Shown one piece after another: positions 45,713 through 55,500 of a stretch of 64,000 nucleotides of DNA; within the stretch, counting starts at the first letter, position 1; every line of letters begins with the position of its first letter. The notes beneath the pieces were generated by a model. The model made no database searches, was not told where the DNA came from, and was given only the letters and a program-made list of their open reading frames with translations. Source of the DNA: Providencia rettgeri (GTDB lineage Bacteria; Pseudomonadota; Gammaproteobacteria; Enterobacterales; Enterobacteriaceae); contig UGTZ01000001.1 in the NCBI GenBank assembly GCA_900455085.1, positions 2,572,501-2,636,500 on the forward strand. The letters are read 5' to 3'. A program made the translations under genes and the position numbers.

Positions 45713-46129
45713 TCATACTAATTGTGCCGCACGCGATAAAATTGTGCGGATCATTGCATTTAAACCTTGAGTTCGCGAAGGTGTTAAATGTTGCTCCAAT
45801 GCAAGTTGTTCAAAAAATGACTTCACATCGAGTGCGAGTATTTGTTGCGCCGTTTTGCCTTGAAAAAGGATAATCACAATAGCAACTAACCCTTTAACGA
45901 TTGCTGCATCGCTATCACCTGCAAACGTAATTGTCCCGTCTGCTTGTTTTTGCATATCAATCCACACTTGGCTTTGGCACCCTGCGATTAAATTATTATC
46001 GCTTCTTTGTACCTCTGAGAGTTCAGGTAAACGTCCCCCTAGCTCTATCATATAGAGATAGCGTTCCTCCCAGTCCTGACAACGGGAGAAATTACGTAAT
46101 AACTTATTTTCATCGGGTAATGCGGGCAT
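45713..46129 (-). CDS. sufE: Cysteine desulfuration protein SufE
   Basis: Accepts persulfide sulfur from SufS and passes it to SufBCD. The start at 46129 (MPALPDENKLLRNF) gives 138 residues, exactly the E. coli length, with GGAA upstream. The catalytic Cys is in AGCQSQVWI (near 51). Last gene of the operon, 33 bp after sufS. Confidence 0.96.
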   Translation of the reverse strand: MPALPDENKLLRNFSRCQDWEERYLYMIELGGRLPELSEVQRSDNNLIAGCQSQVWIDMQKQADGTITFAGDSDAAIVKGLVAIVIILFQGKTAQQILALDVKSFFEQLALEQHLTPSRTQGLNAMIRTILSRAAQLV

Positions 46130-46162
46130 GCTCAGTTCCTTTACCATATATTTCTTATGTGC

Positions 46163-47401
46163 TTAGCCTAACAATTTTTTAATGCGCTGTAACGCATTGT
46201 ATAAAGAATCGATTTCTTCTTTCGTGGTGTATATCCCCACAGAAGCACGGCACATAGCAGGAACGTGATAATGTTCCATTAATGGTAAAGCACAGTGATG
46301 GCCAGTACGGATAGCAATACCATATCTATCTAGAAAAGAACCCACATCATAGGCATGGTGCTGACCTAGATTAAACGCCAAAACGCCTTCCCGTTGGTCA
46401 TTGCCATATAATATAACTGATGGTATTTCTTGCAATTTCTTAGAAGCATATGCTATCACTTCAGCTTCATGAGCAAATACATCAGGTAAATTAAGTGCGT
46501 TTAAATAATCGAATGCCGCCCCTAACCCAATAATTGCGCTAACGTTCGGTGTTCCTGCTTCAAAGCGCCATGGCGCATCAGCAAAAGTGATCCCTTTGGT
46601 CAGGCTGACTTGACGGATCATTGCCCCACCGCCCTCCCATGGTGGCATCATATCCAAAATAGCTTTTTTGCCATAAAGGATACCAATACCTGTCGGGCCA
46701 TATAGCTTATGCCCTGAAAACACATAGAAATCACAGTCTAAGGCTTGCACATCAACCTGCTGATGCATTGCACCTTGTGCACCATCGACCAATACCGCGA
46801 TCTCTCCACCTTTTGAAGCCGCAATCGCTCGCGCTTGTTTAATGATATCCTGTACCGGATTAACTGTTCCCAATACATTAGAGATATGTGTAAAGCTCAA
46901 TAATCGCGTACGTGAATCAATGACATCATTTAATACATCTAATTGCAGTCTACCATCGTCAGAAATTGGGATAACTCGAATTTCAAAACCAATTTCTTCA
47001 GCTAACATATACCAAGGTACAATATTCGCATGGTGCTCCATTTCAGTGATGACAATATTGTCCCCTTCATGGAAATACTTTCGACCAAAACTATTTGCAA
47101 CAAGGTTAATACCTTCCGTTGTGCCTTTAACAAACACGATTTCTTCATTTGAAGCTGCGTGAATGAAAGCGGCGGCTTTTTGACGAACCTCCTCCATCAT
47201 TGTCGTCGCATTTGCACTGAGAGTATGTATACCGCGGTGAACCGCGGCATACTGATGTAACGTAAACTCACTTTCTTTTTCAATAACTTGCAAAGGCTTT
47301 TGTGCACTTGCGGCGCTATCTAAATAAACCAACGGATGATTATTGACTGACTGTGATAAGGCAGGAAAATCCTGCCTTACTGAAGCGATATTGAATAGCA
47401 T
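46163..47401 (-). CDS. sufS: Cysteine desulfurase SufS
   Basis: A PLP-dependent class V aminotransferase that takes sulfur from L-cysteine. 412 residues. The PLP lysine lies in FSGHKLYGPTG, the HHANIVPW region binds cofactor, and the catalytic Cys loop is RTGHHCALPLM (E. coli RTGHHCAMPLM, Cys364). It lies five bases after sufD. Confidence 0.97.
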   Translation of the reverse strand: MLFNIASVRQDFPALSQSVNNHPLVYLDSAASAQKPLQVIEKESEFTLHQYAAVHRGIHTLSANATTMMEEVRQKAAAFIHAASNEEIVFVKGTTEGINLVANSFGRKYFHEGDNIVITEMEHHANIVPWYMLAEEIGFEIRVIPISDDGRLQLDVLNDVIDSRTRLLSFTHISNVLGTVNPVQDIIKQARAIAASKGGEIAVLVDGAQGAMHQQVDVQALDCDFYVFSGHKLYGPTGIGILYGKKAILDMMPPWEGGGAMIRQVSLTKGITFADAPWRFEAGTPNVSAIIGLGAAFDYLNALNLPDVFAHEAEVIAYASKKLQEIPSVILYGNDQREGVLAFNLGQHHAYDVGSFLDRYGIAIRTGHHCALPLMEHYHVPAMCRASVGIYTTKEEIDSLYNALQRIKKLLG

Positions 47402-47406
47402 GGATA

Positions 47407-48714
47407 TTAAACCTCCGCTAAGCGCTGGCGGATGTTTGCCATCACAGCGTGTTTTAACTCTTCCGATTCAATAGATTCTGTAAGTTCCGCAGCAAATGCG
47501 ATAATAATCATATGTTTTGCTGCCTTACCCTCAATTCCTCTTGAGCGCAGATAAAACAGTTGTTCTTCATCAATACGACCGACCGTTGCACCGTGACCAC
47601 ATTTTACGTCATCTGCATAAATTTCAAGCTGAGGTTTAGTATCAATTTCTGCTTTTTCACCTAACAACAATGTGTTGTTAGTCATTTGACCATCAGTTTT
47701 TAATGCGTTGGGTGCGACTTTGATCATGCCATTAAAGACTGCTTTACTGCTATCCATCGCAATCACTTTGTGTAATTGACGGCTATTGCAGTAGCCTTTA
47801 TTGTGCTCTAAATACGTACGAGTATCAGCAATTTCATTGCCTTTAGGCAGCAGTATACTGTTGAGTTCAAACTCAGTATTTTCACCGTCAAGGCGAGCAC
47901 TTGTATGGTTTCGTGTTAATAATGCACCAAGTAAAAAACTGGTACTTTTCACACGGCTATCACGCCCAATAACAATATCATTGTGAGCAAAATGCTGAGC
48001 TTGGCCATTTTCAATATTTAACTTAAAGTGACTAAAGTCTGCGTTATCACCGACTTCAACTGTTAAACGGCTGCCAGTCATGTGTGTTTGCTCATTCAAA
48101 CTGACATAATGCTCAATAACTTGGGCTTTACTATTTACATCCAAGGTTAAATGGTACCGATATTGGCTAATATTGGTGGCCTGTTTATCGTCGCTACCCG
48201 TTGAAATATTGAGCAAGTACAATGGCTTTTCTGCTATTTTATTTGCTGCAAGATGGACGACTAACGGTTGTACAGCCAAGCTTTCGGTTAAATGCAAAAA
48301 AATCTCGCTATTTACAGGCGAAGGCAGTAAGTCTTGGTTATCAAGCAAAGCGACTTGAAATGGCCCCATATCAATAGAGCTCAATGCAGAACTATAACGC
48401 CCATCAATTAAAACAAGGCGATATGCATCAATTGGCAGAGCCAGTGCTTCGCAGTCTTGTGCTACAACATCACCATCACTAAAACGATACTGAGTCTCAA
48501 GTACAGTATTTAGTGGAGTATAGTGCCAATCTTCATGGCGAAACACAGGTAAACCAACTTGTTTTGCTATTTCCCAATGGGTTTTAGCATGTTGAGAATT
48601 CGCACCATGTCGTAGTTCAAATAATTCAGAAAAACGTGACATTGCTTGCTCATTGAGCTTTGCAACTTCTGCACGTTTTTGTGCTCTTTCACTGTTGGTC
48701 AATAAGCCAGCCAT
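47407..48714 (-). CDS. sufD: Fe-S assembly protein SufD
   Basis: Scaffold subunit of SufBC2D, 435 residues (E. coli 423), a right-handed beta-helix protein related to SufB. The C-terminal core ends with YADDVKCGHGATVGRID, which carries the essential His of SufD and the SufC-contacting helix. The start lies inside sufC by 26 bases, as in E. coli, so translation is coupled. Confidence 0.96.
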   Translation of the reverse strand: MAGLLTNSERAQKRAEVAKLNEQAMSRFSELFELRHGANSQHAKTHWEIAKQVGLPVFRHEDWHYTPLNTVLETQYRFSDGDVVAQDCEALALPIDAYRLVLIDGRYSSALSSIDMGPFQVALLDNQDLLPSPVNSEIFLHLTESLAVQPLVVHLAANKIAEKPLYLLNISTGSDDKQATNISQYRYHLTLDVNSKAQVIEHYVSLNEQTHMTGSRLTVEVGDNADFSHFKLNIENGQAQHFAHNDIVIGRDSRVKSTSFLLGALLTRNHTSARLDGENTEFELNSILLPKGNEIADTRTYLEHNKGYCNSRQLHKVIAMDSSKAVFNGMIKVAPNALKTDGQMTNNTLLLGEKAEIDTKPQLEIYADDVKCGHGATVGRIDEEQLFYLRSRGIEGKAAKHMIIIAFAAELTESIESEELKHAVMANIRQRLAEV

Positions 48715-49435
48715 AACCCTGCTCCTCCAGTTTTTTTGCTAAACTGAAATCACCTGATTTGATGATTTTCCCTTGATATAACACGTGGACAAAGTCAGGC
48801 TTCACATAATCTAAAATACGCTGATAGTGGGTTACGATGATAAAAGAACGCTCAGGCGAACGTAATGAATTCACGCCATTAGCCACAATTTTCAGCGCGT
48901 CAATATCTAAACCAGAGTCAGTTTCATCAAGAATACACAATTGAGGTTCTAGAGCTGCCATCTGCAAGATATCATTACGTTTTTTCTCACCACCGGAGAA
49001 ACCTACGTTGACAGAACGCGCAAGTAAATCTTCTGGCATTTCTAATAATTTGATTTTATCTTCAATAAAATCTTGGAAATCAAAACGATCTAATGCTTCT
49101 TGCTGACGATATTCTCTAACCGCATTAACTGCCGTTTGTAAGAAAAATTGGTTACTGACCCCTGGAATTTCAACAGGGTATTGGAATGCGAGGAAAACGC
49201 CTTCCCCTGCACGCTCTTCTGGATCTAGTTCAAATAGGTCTTTGCCTTTAAACGTCACTTCACCGCTATCAATTTCATACTCTTCGCGGCCAGCAAGTGT
49301 GGCGGATAATGTACTTTTACCAGAGCCATTTGGCCCCATGATGGCGTGAACTTCCCCTGGTTTTACCTCCAGAGATAACCCTTTTAAAATCTCATTACCT
49401 TCTACACTCACGTGTAAATCTTTAACACTTAACAT
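48689..49435 (-). CDS. sufC: Fe-S assembly ATPase SufC
   Basis: A 248-residue ABC-type ATPase. Walker A is GPNGSGKS, the signature VGFSGGEKKR, Walker B LCILDETDSGLD (with the additional Asp-Glu typical of SufC). It drives structural change in SufBC2D. It lies 45 bases after sufB. Confidence 0.97.
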   Translation of the reverse strand: MLSVKDLHVSVEGNEILKGLSLEVKPGEVHAIMGPNGSGKSTLSATLAGREEYEIDSGEVTFKGKDLFELDPEERAGEGVFLAFQYPVEIPGVSNQFFLQTAVNAVREYRQQEALDRFDFQDFIEDKIKLLEMPEDLLARSVNVGFSGGEKKRNDILQMAALEPQLCILDETDSGLDIDALKIVANGVNSLRSPERSFIIVTHYQRILDYVKPDFVHVLYQGKIIKSGDFSLAKKLEEQGYGWLIDQQ

Positions 49436-49480
49436 ATTTACATGCCTTTAGCGCTTTAGCGCAAATAAACTCGATTAGGA

Positions 49481-50980
49481 TCAGCCAACGCTGTGCTCTA
49501 AGCTGATCGCCAGTAATTTTTGTGCTTCTACGGCAAATTCTAATGGAAGCTCCGAGAACACATCTTTGCAGAAACCATTTACAATCATTGAAATTGCATC
49601 GTCTTCGCTGATACCACGTTGTAAACAGTAAAATAACTGGTCTTCCCCAATACGTGAGGTTGTCGCTTCATGTTCAAGTTGTGCCGTATTATTCTTAACT
49701 TCCACATATGGGAATGTATGTGCACCACATTGGGTGCCAATTAACATAGAGTCACATTGGGTAAAGTTACGAGCGTTATGTGCACTCGGTAGAATTTTCA
49801 CTAAACCGCGATAACTGTTTTGGCTTTTACCTGCAGAAATACCCTTAGAAATGATCGTTGAACGGGTATTTTTCCCGATATGGATCATTTTCGTTCCTGT
49901 ATCCGCTTGTTGATTGCCGTTCGTTAATGCAACGGAGTAAAATTCACCGACAGAGTTGTCTCCTTTAAGGATAACGCTTGGGTATTTCCATGTGATGGCA
50001 GAGCCAGTTTCTGACTGTGTCCATGACATTTTTGAATTTTCACCTTCACACAATGCACGCTTAGTCACAAAGTTTAGGATCCCACCGGCTTCGCTATCTC
50101 CACCGGAGAACCAGTTTTGGACAGTCGAATATTTAACTTCGGCATCTTTATGAATAATAACTTCAACAACCGCCGCATGGAGCTGATAACTATCACGAAC
50201 AGGTGCAGAACACCCTTCGATATAGCTCACATAGCTACCTTCATCAGCAATTAAAATCGTGCGCTCAAACTGGCCGGTTTTGGCTGCGTTGATCCTAAAA
50301 TACGTTGATAGCTCCATTGGGCAGTGTACGCCTTTTGGTACATACACAAAGGTACCATCTGAAGCCACTGCCGCATTTAATGCAGCAAAAAAGTTATCAT
50401 GGCTCGAAACGACTGACCCGAGATATTTCTGTACCAGTTCAGGGTATTCTTGAATAGCCTCACTAAACGAACAAAAAATAACACCATGTTTCGCTAAGTC
50501 ATCACGGTAAGTTGTAGATACTGAGACCGAGTCAAAAATGGCGTCAACCGCAACGGCCTTCCCTTCACGTACAGGAACGCCTAATTGGTTAAAGGCTTCT
50601 TCAACTTCAGCCGTTAAATAATTATTGGTTTCCGCCACACCTGTGCCTTGTGTAGCACCAGATTGCGAACCACAGGTATCATCACATGAGCCACAAGATG
50701 GCGCAGAGTAATAGCTATAGTCTTGGTAATCGAGATTTGGGTAATTTGCTTTAAGCCAATGAGGTTCTTCCATGCCTTTCCAGTGATTAAAGGCATCAAG
50801 ACGGAATTGGAGCATCCACTCAGGCTCATTACGTTTAGCTGAAATTGCACGAATAACATCTTCGTTAATGCCTTTCGCCATTTCATCCGTTGCGACTTCG
50901 GTAAAGAAGCCTTCTTTATAACGCTGGTCATCAAGCCAGCTTTGAACATCATCGCCAACTTCTACATTGCTCTGTGACAT
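49481..50980 (-). CDS. sufB: Fe-S assembly scaffold SufB
   Basis: The main scaffold, 499 residues (E. coli 495), receiving persulfide from SufE and building the cluster with SufC and SufD. The N-terminal Cys-rich SAPSCGSCDDTCGS motif is visible, and the beta-helix core is followed by the conserved Cys near 400 (NFTQCDSMLIG). It lies 16 bases after sufA. Confidence 0.97.
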   Translation of the reverse strand: MSQSNVEVGDDVQSWLDDQRYKEGFFTEVATDEMAKGINEDVIRAISAKRNEPEWMLQFRLDAFNHWKGMEEPHWLKANYPNLDYQDYSYYSAPSCGSCDDTCGSQSGATQGTGVAETNNYLTAEVEEAFNQLGVPVREGKAVAVDAIFDSVSVSTTYRDDLAKHGVIFCSFSEAIQEYPELVQKYLGSVVSSHDNFFAALNAAVASDGTFVYVPKGVHCPMELSTYFRINAAKTGQFERTILIADEGSYVSYIEGCSAPVRDSYQLHAAVVEVIIHKDAEVKYSTVQNWFSGGDSEAGGILNFVTKRALCEGENSKMSWTQSETGSAITWKYPSVILKGDNSVGEFYSVALTNGNQQADTGTKMIHIGKNTRSTIISKGISAGKSQNSYRGLVKILPSAHNARNFTQCDSMLIGTQCGAHTFPYVEVKNNTAQLEHEATTSRIGEDQLFYCLQRGISEDDAISMIVNGFCKDVFSELPLEFAVEAQKLLAISLEHSVG

Positions 50981-50996
50981 AATCTGACTTCACATG

Positions 50997-51365
50997 TTAA
51001 ACGCCGAAGCTTTCACCACACCCACAGGCATGTTGGGCTTTCGGGTTATTAAATTTGAAAATTTGATTCAGCCCTTCTTGGACAAAATCAACGACTGTGC
51101 CATCAATAAATGGCATTGCTTCTTTTGGCACATAAAGGTGTGCGCCATCGAGTTCAAATAACAGGTGTTGGTCTGTTGGGTTTTCGATCATTTCAAACAC
51201 ATAACCGAAACCTGCGCAGCCAGACTGTTTTACGCCGAGTGAAAGCCCTTTTGTATTTGGGTTTTGCACCATCAATTTTTTGATTTGTTTTGCAGCGCTT
51301 TGTGTCAGGCTAACTCCCTGCCAATTGTTTTCATCAAATGAAAATGTCTCTACACCGTCAGTCAT
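50997..51365 (-). CDS. sufA: Fe-S carrier protein SufA
   Basis: An A-type Fe-S carrier, 122 residues, first gene of sufABCDSE. Conserved cysteines: KQSGCAGFGY and the C-terminal CGCGESFGV. The operon makes clusters under iron limitation or oxidative stress, and in E. coli is controlled by Fur, OxyR and IscR. Confidence 0.97.
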   Translation of the reverse strand: MTDGVETFSFDENNWQGVSLTQSAAKQIKKLMVQNPNTKGLSLGVKQSGCAGFGYVFEMIENPTDQHLLFELDGAHLYVPKEAMPFIDGTVVDFVQEGLNQIFKFNNPKAQHACGCGESFGV

Positions 51366-51774
51366 ATTGACCCCACATTTCTTATGGCTTTTCAGCCTGT
51401 TATCAGGAGATTAACTCTGCCTACCCTATGGTAATGATTAGCTAATTGACTTCAACCATTTGTTTTAAGAGGTTATAGCTATTATAGCTCTTTTTTTGTT
51501 CATTTTCAGGTTATAAAACAAACAAAATCACAAAAAAACAAGCTTAACCCATTGATAAACAATAAATAAGTAGAGTTGTGTTTTTTATTTAAATTTGTAC
51601 TAAATAATACACTTAATGACACAAATTAATAAAGGTGCATTTATTATACAACTTAATTAACTTGATAAAAAATGAATTTATAGAAAGAATGGGCATAAAA
51701 CCATACAAAATAAAGGGTTTTATCGGGTTTTCTGACCTTTCCTTAGTCAAAAAACCCTGCAATTAAAATGGTTA
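51366..51774. promoter_or_regulatory. suf promoter region, with a weak Fur-like site
   Basis: About 410 AT-rich bases. The minus-strand sequence at 51430-51448 (CAATTAGCTAATCATTACC) matches the 19-bp Fur consensus at about 12 positions and lies about 65-80 bases before sufA, a reasonable operator position. The rest shows no IscR or OxyR site I can defend. Confidence 0.4.
51725..51757 (-). terminator. Terminator of ydiJ-menI
   Basis: Arms GGGTTTTCTGAC and GTCAAAAAACCC (one mismatch) lie 18 bases after the menI stop. The downstream tail is only moderately U-rich on the minus strand. Confidence 0.65.
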
Positions 51775-52191
51775 TTATTCAAATAATACGGCGGTTGTCA
51801 GGCGAGAAGTACAACACAATTTGCCTTGCTCATTGAAAACCTCAATATTCCATACCTGCTGACGGCGCCCTAAATAGATAGGTTTACAAATACCCTTAAC
51901 AACCCCTGAGCGAGCAGCACGAACATGATTGGCATTGATTTCCAACCCGACCACCTTTTGTTCTCCTTCCAAGCACATATAACCCGCAATTGAACCTAAG
52001 GATTCAGCTAATACAACAGAAGCACCGCCATGCAATAACCCAAAAGGCTGTTTGGTGCGATGATCAACAGGCATTATCCCCTCTAAATAATCATCGCCAA
52101 TTGCCGTGATTTCAATACCGAGATGCCCTAACATGCAGGTTTTTGACATTTCAGCGAGTTGCTGCAAATTAAATTGACGTTTCCAAATCAT
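51775..52191 (-). CDS. menI: 1,4-dihydroxy-2-naphthoyl-CoA hydrolase MenI (YdiI)
   Basis: A 138-residue hotdog-fold thioesterase that releases DHNA for menaquinone synthesis. The active-site motif is QPFGLLHGGASVVLAES with the catalytic Glu, and the terminus CCTSRLTTAVLFE matches the family. The ATG overlaps the ydiJ stop by one base (TAATG), so it is co-translated with ydiJ, as in E. coli. Confidence 0.95.
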   Translation of the reverse strand: MIWKRQFNLQQLAEMSKTCMLGHLGIEITAIGDDYLEGIMPVDHRTKQPFGLLHGGASVVLAESLGSIAGYMCLEGEQKVVGLEINANHVRAARSGVVKGICKPIYLGRRQQVWNIEVFNEQGKLCCTSRLTTAVLFE

Positions 52192-55100
52192 TAAACTATC
52201 TCCAGCAGCGCTTGAATCGGATGTTTTATCGATACATTTTCCATGCGTTTAACTTGGCTACGACAGGAATAACCTGAACTTAAACAACGTTCTTTTGGCA
52301 AAGAAGACATCGCCTCCTTCCACGATAAGTTATATATTCCTTTTGAATTTTCAAGATTGGCCACTTCGTGCCCATAAGTCCCAGCCATGCCACAACAGCC
52401 AACACTAACATTATTTAATGTTTGCCCAAAACGTGCAAATAACACCGCCCATTGATTCGCACTATTAGGTAAAGCCGTTGATTCAGTACAATGACCGAAA
52501 AAATACCACGGCTGAGTCGATGTGGTTTGCACATTGTGTGGTTCAGGCAATGTCATTAACCATTCATGCGCTAACATCACCGTAAATTGGCAGTGGTCTT
52601 TGCCTAAAATTTCATGATATTCATCGCGATAACAAAGTACTAGTGCGGGGTCAACACCGACCATTGGCAACTGCAATCTTGCCACTCGATTTAAAAAATC
52701 TGCCGTCTTACGAGCCGTTTTAGCAAACTTCGCTAAAAAGCCTTTGATGTGTTGTGCTTTTCCATTCGGCGAGAACGGTAGCAACACAGGTTTAAGACCT
52801 AATTTCTCAATTAAATGGACAAAATCAGCCACCACTTTGGCGTCGTAATAACTAGTGAAAGGGTCTTGAACCACCAGCACATGTTTTTCACGTTGTGAAT
52901 CCGTCATACTTTCAAGTTGTTCAAGCGTGACAGAAACCGCTGCATGACCTGAAAGTTCTTGTTTTAATGTTGGTTGAGAGAACAACGGCAAATCCACCAT
53001 ACCGATAGTATGTTGACTCAGTTTTTGCACCACCGGTTGACGCAAAAAGAAATTAAATATGCCGGGTACTTTGGAAAATAAAGGTGCACTCGCTTCAACA
53101 TTTGCAACAATATAATCGCGAATAGGACGCAAATAACGCCTATGATACAGCGCTAAAAACTTAGCTCTAAATGATGGGACATCAATTTTAATTGGGCATT
53201 GCGTTGAGCAGGCTTTACAGGCAAGACACCCTGCCATTGAGGCTTTCACTTCATGAGAGAAGTCATAATCACCTTGTTTAGCGCGCCAAGTGTTACGTGT
53301 TTTTTCTATCAGCCCACGCAATGACGGTTGGTCTTGTGTAATGCCCTTTTCAAGGTGTTCTGGTGTAACACCTTGTTCAGCTAATAGCCTTAGCCACTCA
53401 CGAACAAGTGTCGCACGGCCTTTTGGAGAATGAATTCGTTGACCACTCACCTTCATGGATGGGCACATCGGGCTCTTCACATCAAAATTGAAACACAGCC
53501 CATTACCATTACATTCCATTGCACCACGGAATTCTTGGCGCATTTGGACTGGTATCTGTCGGTCATACGTTCCTCGTTTGATGCCATCAACCTGCTTCAT
53601 CGGTGCATCCAACCCCGCAGGTGGGCAAATTTTACCCGGATTTAAGCGGTTATCGGGGTCAAATGCCGCTTTGATATTGCGCAACTCACCGTATAGCTCA
53701 TCACCAAAAAATTCAGGGCTATATTGTGCACGAAAACCTTTCCCATGTTCCCCCCACAACAACCCACCGTATTTAGCAGTTAATGCAACAATTTCATCAG
53801 AAATTTGTTTCATCAATACTTCTTGTTGTGGATCGCACATATCCAGCGCTGGGCGAACATGTAATACTCCTGCATCCACATGACCAAACATGCCATAATT
53901 TAAGTTATGACTGTCTAATAACGCACGGAATTCCACTATATAATCAGCAAGATGCTCAGGAGGAACGCAGGTATCTTCAACAAATGGAATTGGCTTCGCC
54001 GCACCTTTACTGTTACCCAACAGCCCCACGGCTTTTTTACGCATGTTATAAATACGCGTAATATCTTCAAGATCATGGCAAGTTTGATAGCCAATCACCC
54101 CAGCTTGATTATTCGCCATTAATTCATCTAAGCGTTGGCACAAGCTTTCAGTCAATTGATTGATTTCATCTTCATCATCGCCGCTAAATTCAACGATGTT
54201 TAACCCTAACATTTCTTTGTTTGGCACATCCGTAATTAAGGCTTTAACAGAATGCCAAACGATGTCTTCTTTCGCTAGGTTAAGCACTTTTGAATCCACA
54301 GTTTCAACTGATAGCGCTTTAGCTTGCACCATAAAGGGGGCATTACGCAGTGCAGACTCAAATGAGTCATATTTCACATTCACTAAACGACGTACTTTAG
54401 GAAGTGGCGTAATATCCAATGTTGCTTCAGTGATAAAAGCAAGAGAGCCTTCTGAGCCAGTGAGAATGCGAGTAAGGTCAAATTCAGTTAACTCATCATT
54501 AAATACATGACGTAAATCATACCCTGTCAGGAAACGATTTAATTTGGGAAATTTTTCTTCAATTAGAGAACGTTGCTCTAAGCAGCGCTCTAACACCGTT
54601 TTATAAATACGCCCCACTGTAGAATCTTCTGACGCAATCGTTTGGGCGAGTTCGATAGGCATAGCGCGCGTATCTAAGCATTCTCCCCCTAAAACCATGG
54701 CTTTAACGCCTAACACGTGATCAGAGGTTTTACCATAGACTAATGAGCCTTGGCCTGATGCGTCAGTGTTGATCATTCCACCTAGCGTTGCTCGGTTACT
54801 GGTAGATAGCTCCGGTGAAAAGAAATAGCCATAAGGCTTGAGATATTGATTTAATTGGTCCTTGATGACCCCTGCTTCAACCTTAACCCAACCTTGCTCT
54901 GGGTTTATTTCTAAAATTCGATTCATATAACGGGACATATCCACAACAATCCCTTCGGTTAAGGATTGCCCATTAGTTCCCGTTCCCCCTCCCCGAGGGG
55001 TAAAGCTAAGCTCACGAAATTTCGCTTGCCCCGCAAGCCGAGTGATTATTTGTACATCTGCACTCGAACGCGGAAACACAACCGCTTGGGGTAATAGTTG

Positions 55101-55244
55101 GTAAATACTATTATCTGTCGCCATGGATAAACGCTCAGCATAGCTGGTGCCGTTATCCCCAGTAAAACCGTGTTCTTGTAGCTCATGCAAGAACTCAATA
55201 ACTAAATGACTAAGATGAGGAGCTTCTGATATACGCGGGATCAT
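52191..55244 (-). CDS. ydiJ: FAD/Fe-S D-2-hydroxyglutarate dehydrogenase-type oxidoreductase YdiJ
   Basis: A large cytoplasmic flavoprotein, 1017 residues. An N-terminal PCMH FAD-binding domain (RGGGTGTNGQSLTEG near 90) is followed by a lactate-dehydrogenase-like C domain, a ferredoxin-type cluster region with CLACKACSTQCP (near 670), and a CCG domain ending CCGMAGTYGHE (near 955). E. coli YdiJ oxidises D-2-hydroxyglutarate. It is coupled to menI. Confidence 0.93.
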   Translation of the reverse strand: MIPRISEAPHLSHLVIEFLHELQEHGFTGDNGTSYAERLSMATDNSIYQLLPQAVVFPRSSADVQIITRLAGQAKFRELSFTPRGGGTGTNGQSLTEGIVVDMSRYMNRILEINPEQGWVKVEAGVIKDQLNQYLKPYGYFFSPELSTSNRATLGGMINTDASGQGSLVYGKTSDHVLGVKAMVLGGECLDTRAMPIELAQTIASEDSTVGRIYKTVLERCLEQRSLIEEKFPKLNRFLTGYDLRHVFNDELTEFDLTRILTGSEGSLAFITEATLDITPLPKVRRLVNVKYDSFESALRNAPFMVQAKALSVETVDSKVLNLAKEDIVWHSVKALITDVPNKEMLGLNIVEFSGDDEDEINQLTESLCQRLDELMANNQAGVIGYQTCHDLEDITRIYNMRKKAVGLLGNSKGAAKPIPFVEDTCVPPEHLADYIVEFRALLDSHNLNYGMFGHVDAGVLHVRPALDMCDPQQEVLMKQISDEIVALTAKYGGLLWGEHGKGFRAQYSPEFFGDELYGELRNIKAAFDPDNRLNPGKICPPAGLDAPMKQVDGIKRGTYDRQIPVQMRQEFRGAMECNGNGLCFNFDVKSPMCPSMKVSGQRIHSPKGRATLVREWLRLLAEQGVTPEHLEKGITQDQPSLRGLIEKTRNTWRAKQGDYDFSHEVKASMAGCLACKACSTQCPIKIDVPSFRAKFLALYHRRYLRPIRDYIVANVEASAPLFSKVPGIFNFFLRQPVVQKLSQHTIGMVDLPLFSQPTLKQELSGHAAVSVTLEQLESMTDSQREKHVLVVQDPFTSYYDAKVVADFVHLIEKLGLKPVLLPFSPNGKAQHIKGFLAKFAKTARKTADFLNRVARLQLPMVGVDPALVLCYRDEYHEILGKDHCQFTVMLAHEWLMTLPEPHNVQTTSTQPWYFFGHCTESTALPNSANQWAVLFARFGQTLNNVSVGCCGMAGTYGHEVANLENSKGIYNLSWKEAMSSLPKERCLSSGYSCRSQVKRMENVSIKHPIQALLEIV

Positions 55245-55500
55245 TATTAACGATGACTCTTGTTGTTTAGTGTTCGCATTACTCGTTATGTACTATCTTT
55301 ATTTTAAGTTGCACAATAGTGTCTGAGGTCTATGATGAGTTACCTTCACAGCCTGTAAAGACAGCACAGCCGCTGATGACATTGTCATCATGAACCATAT
55401 CACAATATTGTTTTTTTTAACCGTGAAAAATAATTACGTTATTTTCACCTAAAAATTTGCCAGATACGCAGAATTTTCATTTACAAAGGATCAATCATTA

